A stretch of DNA of 8,256 bases from Bacteroidota bacterium (GTDB lineage Bacteria > Bacteroidota > Kryptoniia > Kryptoniales > JAKASW01), in the NCBI GenBank assembly GCA_021785235.1, contig JAJYGB010000100.1:1-8256 (forward strand), given 5' to 3'. A model generated the notes under the pieces. It was not told the origin of the DNA, did not search any database, and worked only from the letters and a program-made list of their open reading frames with translations. A program made the translations under genes and the position numbers. Shown here piece after piece: positions 1-5,628 of the stretch. Every line of letters starts with the position of its first letter. Position 1 is the stretch's first letter.

Positions 1-21
1 TTTTGCTTCCGACTGTCGCTC

Positions 22-54
22 AACTGCGACTCACCCTGGAGGTGAGTCGCAGTT
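22..54 (-). terminator. Perfect 14-bp hairpin after the T9SS cargo gene, probable terminator
   Basis: Positions 22-35 (AACTGCGACTCACC) pair perfectly with 41-54 around a 5-nt loop. The hairpin begins 11 nt beyond the stop codon of the minus-strand cargo gene (stop at 66-68). Read on the minus strand, the 3' arm ends in TT and is followed by GAGCG, not by a long U-tract. It is therefore an imperfect intrinsic terminator, or a transcript-end stabilising hairpin. It could also serve a plus-strand transcript or a converging gene outside the window. Confidence 0.6.
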
Positions 55-65
55 TCCAGCAGTCC

Positions 66-2237
66 TCACTTCAGCATCAACATCTTCTTTACCGACGTGA
101 AGCTCCCGGCTGTCAGCCTGTAGAAGTAGACGCCGCTGGCAAACCTCGAAGCCTGGAACGTGGCAGTATACGTGCCCGCACCCTGGCGCTGGTGGACCAG
201 CGTGGCGATCTCCTGCCCGAGGATATTATAGATGGTGAGCGTTACCATGCTCGAGTTCGGTATCGAGTAGCGTATCGTAGTTGTCGGGTTGAACGGGTTC
301 GGGTAGTTCTGGTCCAGCGAATACGTTTGAGGAACGGTGACCGGCTCACGCCTGATTCCCGTTACAGTACCGAAATCGCTATTTGTTCTGGGGTACAGCT
401 TGTAATTGCCGTAGGTGTATTCGAGTATTCCGGTAAGGCTCTCGATGTCGGCACCCTTGGGAAGAATCTGGAACCCCCATGCGGTATCGTGAGGATCGAC
501 ACTGTAAGTGTTGCTCCCGTCGTCGTCGACCCGGCAGTCACCGGAACCGTCGTTCACCATATATTCTCTGAAGCTGCCGTTCGCGCTCGTGATACTGTAG
601 GTCGGATCGGGGTCGTTGTTCGTTATGGAAACCGTATCGAACCGGACGAGGATGCTTTCCCATTTCTCCGCCGTGGAATCCCCGCTTACCTTCCCGCCCA
701 CAGTGCCGGTGCTCAACCTCACCGGCGGGTATGTCTGCATGCCGCTCTGGATCTTCGTGGCGGAAGTCACGGTAATCTCAGTCATGCCCGAGTACTCGCT
801 CACGGTGCCGGTTACCGAGACGCTGTCGCTCTTGTGCAGGGGATACGCGAGCGAATCGTAAAGCATCATCCCGCTCCATGGCGCGGCGCCATCCTGAATA
901 AACACGCGCGGCGTTTTGGTCGCGCTGTTGCGGTGATCGAGTTCCAACGGAAAATCGTTCGTGTCCGCCTGCACGATTCCTTTGACGGTCACCGACAGAT
1001 CGATAGCGCCGCTGTTGCCGTCTTTGAAGGGAGTGTATTGGACATCCTTGATGGCGTATCCGGCAGATTTGACGTAGTAAAACAGCGCGGTGTTGGAAGT
1101 GTCGGGAGAAGTCGATACAAGTGAGTTGGACCATGCCTCGAAGAAATATTTCACGAAAGAACCCGCCGCCTGCGCGGGGATTGTGGCTGTATAAGTGCTG
1201 GAGGTGTCCGCCGCCATCTTGAGCCTGATGTAACTCCCGTTGTTCACGGAGTAATGCGCGAAGACGGAGTCGATTTTGACGGCGGTGTCGGGGTTTGTCG
1301 CCTCGACGTAAGTTCTAACGGTTACCGGATCAGTCGCGCCGGGGAAGGCAACGGACCTTCTCGTTGAAAATCCGGTCGCGGTAATACTCGGTGTGAAATC
1401 TCCCTTGATATCTCCGGGATACATCGGCGCGATTTCATAACCGTAGCTTGAATAGGCCATCAGGACTCCTCTGACATAGTCAAGTTTCGACCCGGGAGGC
1501 GGCGGTTCCCAGTTAGGATCAAAGGCGTAAGCCGGCCGCGCCGAAAAATACTGAGAGATGTCATAAGTGCCGATTGTGTTCCCCTGGGCGTCCTGGACTG
1601 TCCAGCTCCACTGGCCGCTGCTCGACTTGACGCGGTCCTTCACAGTGACGTTCCGAACAATTACATACGCATTCTTGTACTTCGTCCCGGTACCGAATTT
1701 CATCTTCCCTCCGGACCGCAGGTCACCCTCTACAAGGTCGCTCAGCTTCACCTCCGCCGGATCAGGGCGGGTGGGGTTTATACCGACGACGCTCACGTCG
1801 CCGGCTATCGGCACGAGCTCGAAGTTGCCCATGATGCTCGTGGAGGAGTACTTCATAAGATAACCTGTCAACTGAACGACGTAAGCTGTGTCGATCGAGC
1901 CGTAGCCGGCAGCGATCGCGGCAGTGGAGTCACGGTAGAAGACATTCATCCCTCCCCACTCGGCGCTGTCGGTGCTCTGGATGTAGAACGACCAGTTACC
2001 GCTGACCTTGACGTTCCCCACGATGGGAGGAGCCGTTATGACGACTCCCGTAACCGTAACGGTGTCGCCCAGACAAGGAGTATTGGTCAGGCTCGACCTT
2101 CCCGAGACGCCGAGCGAATCGGCAAGCCTCAACGAATCCATCGTGACGAAATTAAGGTCGTATAGTGTTTTCTCTTGATATGTCTGCGCGAAAGCGAAAG
2201 AAGCAGACAGAAGCAAGGACAATATCACTTTTCTCAT
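66..2237 (-). CDS. T9SS-secreted multidomain protein with repeated OB-fold-like domains
   Basis: Predicted 723-aa exported protein. The chosen start (ATG at 2235-2237) follows a strong AAAGGAGA site (2245-2252). An open extension of 11 codons upstream runs into the repeat array and is rejected. Residues 1-17 form a signal peptide (MRKVILSLLLSASFAFA, cleavage before Q). Residues about 51-149 and 187-279 resemble OB-fold modules; about 283-389 looks like an Ig-type beta domain; 394-499 and 500-619 are further OB-like modules. The third module carries FIQDGAAPWSGMMLYD followed by SVTGTVSEYSGMTEITV, the wording seen in the OB-fold parts of extracellular nucleases of the ExeM/YhcR kind. I see no nuclease catalytic domain. 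Residues about 637-723 are a type A T9SS sorting domain (NYPNPFNP, then IYNILGQEI, GVYFYRL and a basic end), so the protein should cross the outer membrane and be surface-attached or released. It is the last gene of a minus-strand cluster. The molecular role is unknown; nucleic-acid or polysaccharide binding is inference from the fold. Confidence 0.93.
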   Translation of the reverse strand: MRKVILSLLLSASFAFAQTYQEKTLYDLNFVTMDSLRLADSLGVSGRSSLTNTPCLGDTVTVTGVVITAPPIVGNVKVSGNWSFYIQSTDSAEWGGMNVFYRDSTAAIAAGYGSIDTAYVVQLTGYLMKYSSTSIMGNFELVPIAGDVSVVGINPTRPDPAEVKLSDLVEGDLRSGGKMKFGTGTKYKNAYVIVRNVTVKDRVKSSSGQWSWTVQDAQGNTIGTYDISQYFSARPAYAFDPNWEPPPPGSKLDYVRGVLMAYSSYGYEIAPMYPGDIKGDFTPSITATGFSTRRSVAFPGATDPVTVRTYVEATNPDTAVKIDSVFAHYSVNNGSYIRLKMAADTSSTYTATIPAQAAGSFVKYFFEAWSNSLVSTSPDTSNTALFYYVKSAGYAIKDVQYTPFKDGNSGAIDLSVTVKGIVQADTNDFPLELDHRNSATKTPRVFIQDGAAPWSGMMLYDSLAYPLHKSDSVSVTGTVSEYSGMTEITVTSATKIQSGMQTYPPVRLSTGTVGGKVSGDSTAEKWESILVRFDTVSITNNDPDPTYSITSANGSFREYMVNDGSGDCRVDDDGSNTYSVDPHDTAWGFQILPKGADIESLTGILEYTYGNYKLYPRTNSDFGTVTGIRREPVTVPQTYSLDQNYPNPFNPTTTIRYSIPNSSMVTLTIYNILGQEIATLVHQRQGAGTYTATFQASRFASGVYFYRLTAGSFTSVKKMLMLK

Positions 2238-2244
2238 ATTTAAG

Positions 2245-2252
2245 TCTCCTTT
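2245..2252 (-). promoter_or_regulatory. Ribosome binding site AAAGGAGA fixing the cargo-gene start
   Basis: On the minus strand AAAGGAGA lies 7 nt before the ATG at 2237-2235. It decides between this start and a longer open reading frame beginning at 2270, whose extra codons would lie in the heptamer array and have no comparable site. Confidence 0.8.
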
Positions 2253-2254
2253 AG

Positions 2255-2289
2255 TTCTAGCCGTTAGCAATTAGCTGTTAGCTCTTAGA
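2255..2289. repeat. Left heptamer array (5 x NNYTAGC), inverted relative to the right array
   Basis: Read on the plus strand, 35 nt divide exactly into five heptamers: TTCTAGC, CGTTAGC, AATTAGC, TGTTAGC, TCTTAGA. The array contains the TAA stop of the S23-family gene (2278-2280) and ends 2 nt from the Shine-Dalgarno site of the next gene. Positions 2265-2275 (TAGCAATTAGC) are perfectly complementary to 2668-2678. The match continues with mismatches to 2288/2655, giving 20 of 24 positions paired by my count. Confidence 0.85.
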
Positions 2290-2637
2290 TCTCAATCTTT
2301 GAAGAAATACGTTTAGCATCTTCTTCACTTCGTTTACGTCTGAATCGAGTTTTGCGTAACTTGCCGGCTCGATGAAATTCAGGTCGTGCGCAAGGAGAAG
2401 GTGATATTCCACCTCGCTTGCTGAGCCTGCTGCTATTTGCGTGAAACGGGCAAATTCAGCATCGCTATTTTTACCGCAACCCTCGTCTATGTTTGCCGGA
2501 ACCGAGCTGGCGGCTCTCCTTAGCCGGCTTGTGATACCGTAGGTTTCCTCTTTCGGGAAAGATGCAGTTGCCCGGTAAACGTCCAAAGTCATCTTATGCG
2601 CTTTCTGCCATACTATAAGCTCCCTGAAGTTTCTCAA
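2278..2637 (-). CDS. S23/IVP-family four-helix-bundle protein
   Basis: Predicted 119-aa cytoplasmic protein of the family first named for ORFs in 23S rRNA intervening sequences (four-helix-bundle, S23/IVP). Recognisable signatures are FRELIVWQKAH (residues 4-14), VYRATASFPKEE, YGITSRLRRAASSVPANIDEG (33-53), then EFARF, IAAGSASEVEYHLLLA and DLNFI. The length is normal for the family and the whole fold is present, so the gene looks intact. The start is TTG (2637-2635). No ATG or GTG is available in frame before the upstream stop, and GAGGAG lies just 5' of it. It sits between two secreted-protein genes, with about 38-40 nt on each side, and is bracketed by inverted heptamer arrays. The family's biochemical role is not settled; homologues include the Avd accessory protein of diversity-generating retroelements. 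No reverse transcriptase or variable repeat is visible here, so a DGR role is not supported. Confidence 0.93.
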   Translation of the reverse strand: MRNFRELIVWQKAHKMTLDVYRATASFPKEETYGITSRLRRAASSVPANIDEGCGKNSDAEFARFTQIAAGSASEVEYHLLLAHDLNFIEPASYAKLDSDVNEVKKMLNVFLQRLRSKS

Positions 2638-2640
2638 TCT

Positions 2641-2646
2641 CTCCTC
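2641..2646 (-). promoter_or_regulatory. Ribosome binding site GAGGAG for the TTG-start S23 gene
   Basis: On the minus strand GAGGAG is followed by AGA and then TTG. Counted from the last G the spacing is tight (3 nt); using the overlapping GCGAGG it is 5 nt. It directly abuts the right heptamer array, so pairing of the array could affect access to this site. Confidence 0.65.
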
Positions 2647-2681
2647 GCTAATAGCTAATCGCCAACCGCTAATTGCTATTT
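2647..2681. repeat. Right heptamer array (5 x NNNTAGC-like), inverted partner of the left array
   Basis: Read on the minus strand from 2681 to 2647 the 35 nt divide into AAATAGC, AATTAGC, GGTTGGC, GATTAGC, TATTAGC. It overlaps the TAG stop codon (2678-2676) of the upstream secreted-protein gene and ends exactly where the S23 ribosome binding site starts. Its length and repeat number match the left array (35 nt, five units), and it faces the left array across the S23 gene. Confidence 0.85.
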
Positions 2682-4742
2682 AATTACAAGGAATTTCCCA
2701 CGCTTGATTTCGCCCGTAGCGGTGTTCCGCACGGTAAATAAATAGAGACCTGTTGCTATCGCCTGGTCGGCATCGGTGATAAGGTTCCAGGCGTGCATCC
2801 CGCCCGGAAAAACCTGTGTGTTGTCGGATGAATAATGCTGGAACCATTGCATATCTGAACCGTTGTACGTCGCTCCGTTGTGTTCGAGAGTGGCAACGAT
2901 ATCGCCCGCCACCGTGTAGATCCTGATTTCGCACTTCGCTGGGAGATTGTAGAAGTAAATCTTCCGCTCACGCTCTCCCGTCCCGTCCCAGATCGCGTGC
3001 GTGTAATATGGATTCGGGAAGACACCGACCGCGGCCGAATCGCCCGTTGCGGCGGCCGTACCAGGGAACACCTTCGCGGTGGCGCGTGTCGACGCCTGGC
3101 TCGGAAGCCCGGAAGTTGGATCTCCCTTGTCGAATGCCTCCACCCCGAACAGGTACTGCCAGCCGTTCAGAAGACCCGGTACGACATACTGATAGGTATA
3201 CTTGTTCGGATCGCCGGCAAACTGCTTAGGTGTCACCAGCCGTGCGGGGAGGCCGGCATCGAATCCCAGCGAATCAACGAGGTCGAAGCTCGCTGCTTCC
3301 ACGAGCGGATCCTGGAGCCCTCTGAAGTCATATCCGGGTTTCGACATGTAAAGCCTGTATCCCTCAAAATTCTTGCGGTTGAGGAGCGGATCGATGACGT
3401 TCTCGGGTGTATCGTCCCAGTAAATCGTCGCCTCCCTGTCGCCCGGCACAACGCGCATGTGTGGAGGAGGAAGGATATTCGGGAATATATATCGGGTGAT
3501 CTTTCCGTTCCCGTCCAGGTCCTCCCCGGGATCGAGAACGCCGTTTCCGTTTCTGTCTTCGCCGTTGTAGGTCCGCTGCGCCCACGTGGCGTTCTCGTAT
3601 AGAGTCTGCCGGGAAGCTGCTACGTTATTCTGATAATCCGTCGGATTCCCTGTATTGAATTTCGGCGCGGCTACTATTCCATAGACCACCGTCACGGAAG
3701 AATCCGGCATCAGCGTGAACGGCCCCACCGAAAGGAGGGTGTACCTGTTCCCCGCTTTCCCGAAGTAGGACTGGTTTGCGGGATTGAGATAATAATCGGA
3801 TGAAGTAGATGTTTCCATCTTTTCGAAACGCTGTTGATCGTCAGCCGGTGAGAAAAGGTTCGCGTCGCCAGTCGAGAGCCTGAACTGCCACCCGGAGAAG
3901 TGAGTGAATTTGTTCAACGAGTCGAGGACATCTGACCGGGAAGGAAGTATCGAGCTCAAAGGGTCGACGCCGAGCAATTTCATCGATATATATGTGTCGG
4001 TCGGCATGTCCTGGGCCCGGTGCTCCGCGTCGAATCCATATGCCAGCCTCAACGAGTCGACGTATCCGACCCCGGTGCCGGAATAGAATGGGCTCCCTTC
4101 GTTAGGCAAACGATAATTGGTATTTCGAACCACAAAGTCGTTCACGAAACCTATATATACCGAATCGAGGGGCGTACTCCCTGTGTTCCTGACGTTGAAG
4201 CTGAGGACTACGAAGAAATCCGCGATTGGAAATTCCCAAGCGTACGATTCCTGGTGAACCGACACGTTAAGGGGGACGTGATCGAGGATTCTCTGGCCTG
4301 TCGCGGGGTTGGTCGTGTTGGAATCGGTGTAATCCGCGACGAAGTCCTGGTGGCTGATGGCCCTGGGGCTGTAGTAACGCGAGTCGGAAAGCGAGCTCCG
4401 TTCCGTGAGGCCGCTGTCGGGAGGCTGCGTGAATTCCTCCACCGAGAAACTCCTGTCGATGGCCGCGGTTGAGACAAACGGACCCTGCCCGTTCCTGTAT
4501 CCGCCGATCCAGAGCCCGCCGTTGAAAAGTTGTTCGATATGCGAGCGTACCGGTGAGATGGTGTACTCGCATGAAGGTTGAGCCGGCCAGAAAGATGCGT
4601 TGAATGAATTCCCGATGCGTCCGAAGCTCGTGACCGTAAGCCCGATCTTACCGACGCTGGTGGAATTGTTATCCGATACTTGCCCTTGTGCTACGCCTGT
4701 TACAAATAGTACAATTGTAGCAACTCTCAGAAAATTGTGCAC
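2676..4742 (-). CDS. Secreted protein with EF-hand-like loop, FN3-like domain and sorting-type C-terminus
   Basis: Predicted 688-aa exported protein. The GTG start (4742-4740) is supported by AAAGGG 6 nt upstream; the nearby ATG at 4747-4745 is in another frame. Residues 1-20 form a signal peptide (ending VAQG, before Q). Residues about 30-390 are a beta-rich region I do not recognise, with LFNGGLWIGG at 72-81 and many aromatic and Ser/Thr positions. Residues 396-415 (DRNGNGVLDPGEDLDGNGKI) are an EF-hand/dockerin-like calcium-binding loop pair. About 427-555 looks like a fibronectin type III domain (ATIYWDD, FEGYRLYMS, YLFGVEAFD). About 570-688 is a FlgD/T9SS-type C-terminal domain (VFPNPYY, EIRIYTVAGDIVATLEHN, WNLI, ATGLYLFTV, KFLVIK). 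Surface or extracellular location is inferred from the two termini. It is the first gene of the minus-strand cluster, followed by the S23 gene. The substrate or partner is unknown. Confidence 0.93.
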   Translation of the reverse strand: MHNFLRVATIVLFVTGVAQGQVSDNNSTSVGKIGLTVTSFGRIGNSFNASFWPAQPSCEYTISPVRSHIEQLFNGGLWIGGYRNGQGPFVSTAAIDRSFSVEEFTQPPDSGLTERSSLSDSRYYSPRAISHQDFVADYTDSNTTNPATGQRILDHVPLNVSVHQESYAWEFPIADFFVVLSFNVRNTGSTPLDSVYIGFVNDFVVRNTNYRLPNEGSPFYSGTGVGYVDSLRLAYGFDAEHRAQDMPTDTYISMKLLGVDPLSSILPSRSDVLDSLNKFTHFSGWQFRLSTGDANLFSPADDQQRFEKMETSTSSDYYLNPANQSYFGKAGNRYTLLSVGPFTLMPDSSVTVVYGIVAAPKFNTGNPTDYQNNVAASRQTLYENATWAQRTYNGEDRNGNGVLDPGEDLDGNGKITRYIFPNILPPPHMRVVPGDREATIYWDDTPENVIDPLLNRKNFEGYRLYMSKPGYDFRGLQDPLVEAASFDLVDSLGFDAGLPARLVTPKQFAGDPNKYTYQYVVPGLLNGWQYLFGVEAFDKGDPTSGLPSQASTRATAKVFPGTAAATGDSAAVGVFPNPYYTHAIWDGTGERERKIYFYNLPAKCEIRIYTVAGDIVATLEHNGATYNGSDMQWFQHYSSDNTQVFPGGMHAWNLITDADQAIATGLYLFTVRNTATGEIKRGKFLVIK

Positions 4743-4887
4743 GACATGCCCTTTATGTCCCTAATTGCCCTAGCAAATTCAAACTAACATTCGTCAAAAA
4801 GAATGTCAAGGAAACTTGAATTAATTCGTTGGTGTTAAATCATTGACTGCACATTTTCGTAAACGAGCAAATATGATCGGAGTATAA
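4743..4887. other. Divergent intergenic region with nested inverted repeats
   Basis: This region separates the minus-strand secreted-protein cluster from the plus-strand cytochrome gene. It holds two nested inverted repeats: AATTCAA at 4776-4782 with TTGAATT at 4816-4822, and inside it ACATTC at 4787-4792 with GAATGT at 4801-4806. The minus-strand promoter candidate lies here. For the cytochrome gene, TTGACT occurs at 4843-4848, but I see no -10 box at the usual distance. The cytochrome ribosome site CGGAG is at 4878-4882. Confidence 0.6.
4781..4809 (-). promoter_or_regulatory. Candidate promoter for the minus-strand secreted-protein cluster
   Basis: On the minus strand TTGACA (4809-4804) is a perfect sigma-70-type -35 box. 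A 17-bp spacer leads to TAGTTT (4786-4781), followed by G, which also approaches the TTTG-type -7 element of Bacteroidota. Transcription would begin around 4773, leaving a leader of about 30 nt before the GTG start. The -35 box and spacing are good and the -10 box is only a partial match, so this is a prediction. Confidence 0.5.
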
Positions 4888-5454
4888 ATGAAGACTGTCG
4901 GTGTAATCGTATCCGTACTGGTCGTGGAACTGATTCTCCTCGTGATTTTCGTAAATTCAGGCCTGTACAATGTCTCAACCATGTCGCCGGATCCCGGCTT
5001 CATTCACTGGGTATTCAGCAGGACCAGCGATAACTCAGCCGAGCACTACTCAAAAGGAATAGCGGTCCCCACGCTGACCGATTCTTCGATGATCGTCGAA
5101 GGCTACGGCCATTATCACGAGATGTGCGAGACATGCCACGGCGCACCGGGTGTAGACCGTTCTGAAATCGGACAGGGCCTGTACCCGCACCCGCCGAACC
5201 TCATGCACTCGGCCAAAGAAATGGGAGCCGGCCGGCTCTTCTGGGTCGTTAAGAACGGCATAAAGAGCACGGGAATGCCGGGCTTCGGGAAAACGCATTC
5301 AGACCAGAAGATCTGGGCAATTGTCGCGTTTCTGGAGAAGATGAAAGACATGACTCCGCAGGAATACGCCACAATGCAAAAGACCGCTGTCAACGAAGAA
5401 AGCACGGGGAACGCGAAAATGGAGATGTCTCAACGTGACCGCAAAAAGAGATAG
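4888..5454 (+). CDS. Membrane-anchored mono-haem class I cytochrome c
   Basis: Predicted 188-aa electron carrier. Residues 4-22 form one hydrophobic helix with no clear signal-peptidase site, so an uncleaved anchor with a periplasmic haem domain is likely. The haem c attachment motif is CETCH (Cys80, Cys83, His84), and the probable sixth ligand is Met130 in STGMPGFGKTHSD. KIWAIVAFLEKM (141-152) is the usual C-terminal helix of class I cytochromes. Other family-like positions are GLYNVS near the anchor, VEGYGHYHEMC before the haem, and GLYPHPPNL after it. The C-terminus is charged and low in complexity. Start ATG follows CGGAG by 5 nt. No oxidase or reductase gene adjoins it in this window, so its electron partners cannot be named; transfer between a quinol-oxidising complex and a terminal acceptor is inference. 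It appears monocistronic, with a strong terminator after it. Confidence 0.93.
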   Translation: MKTVGVIVSVLVVELILLVIFVNSGLYNVSTMSPDPGFIHWVFSRTSDNSAEHYSKGIAVPTLTDSSMIVEGYGHYHEMCETCHGAPGVDRSEIGQGLYPHPPNLMHSAKEMGAGRLFWVVKNGIKSTGMPGFGKTHSDQKIWAIVAFLEKMKDMTPQEYATMQKTAVNEESTGNAKMEMSQRDRKKR

Positions 5455-5485
5455 AGTTTAACGAGGAACAACGCGTGACACACGG

Positions 5486-5523
5486 GCAGGCGGTGTAGAG
5501 AGGCACCGCCTGCTCTCATTTTT
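5486..5523 (+). terminator. Rho-independent terminator after the cytochrome c gene
   Basis: GCAGGCGGTG (5486-5495) pairs perfectly with CACCGCCTGC (5504-5513) around an 8-nt loop. A T-tract follows at 5519-5523 after a short TCTCA linker. The hairpin lies about 31 nt beyond the cytochrome stop codon. It separates the cytochrome from the oxidoreductase gene, which implies separate transcription. Confidence 0.85.
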
Positions 5524-5628
5524 CCCATCTACTATTACACATCTCCACCCAATTTTTCCAAACCGTTTATTTCATGATCGCATCTTATATTTTCATATGA
5601 AGGGACTCAGGTAATCAGCGGAAAGCAT

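Noticed and set aside
3..1124. Open frame of 373 codons on the plus strand
   Set aside because: It lies antisense to the T9SS cargo gene, whose translation has a signal peptide, domain patterning and sorting tail. The plus-strand product is Arg/Val-rich with no recognisable domain. It reflects codon bias of the opposite strand.
2255..2681. A diversity-generating retroelement, because Avd proteins belong to the S23 fold family
   Set aside because: No reverse transcriptase and no template/variable repeat pair is visible, and the S23 gene has the ordinary IVP-type motif set.
2880..3602. Open frame of 240 codons on the plus strand
   Set aside because: It is antisense to the FN3-like and C-terminal part of the 688-aa secreted protein and has no family-like motif.
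4020..4472. Open frame of 150 codons on the plus strand
   Set aside because: It is antisense to the N-terminal half of the 688-aa secreted protein and has no supporting ribosome site or motif.
4872..4877. TATGAT as a -10 box for the cytochrome gene with TTGACT at 4843-4848
   Set aside because: The spacing of 23 bp is too long, and the box abuts the ribosome binding site, leaving almost no leader.
5597..5614. ATG-led five-codon open frame upstream of the oxidoreductase
   Set aside because: It is too short to interpret as a leader peptide. It has no ribosome site and no run of regulatory codons or attenuator hairpin.
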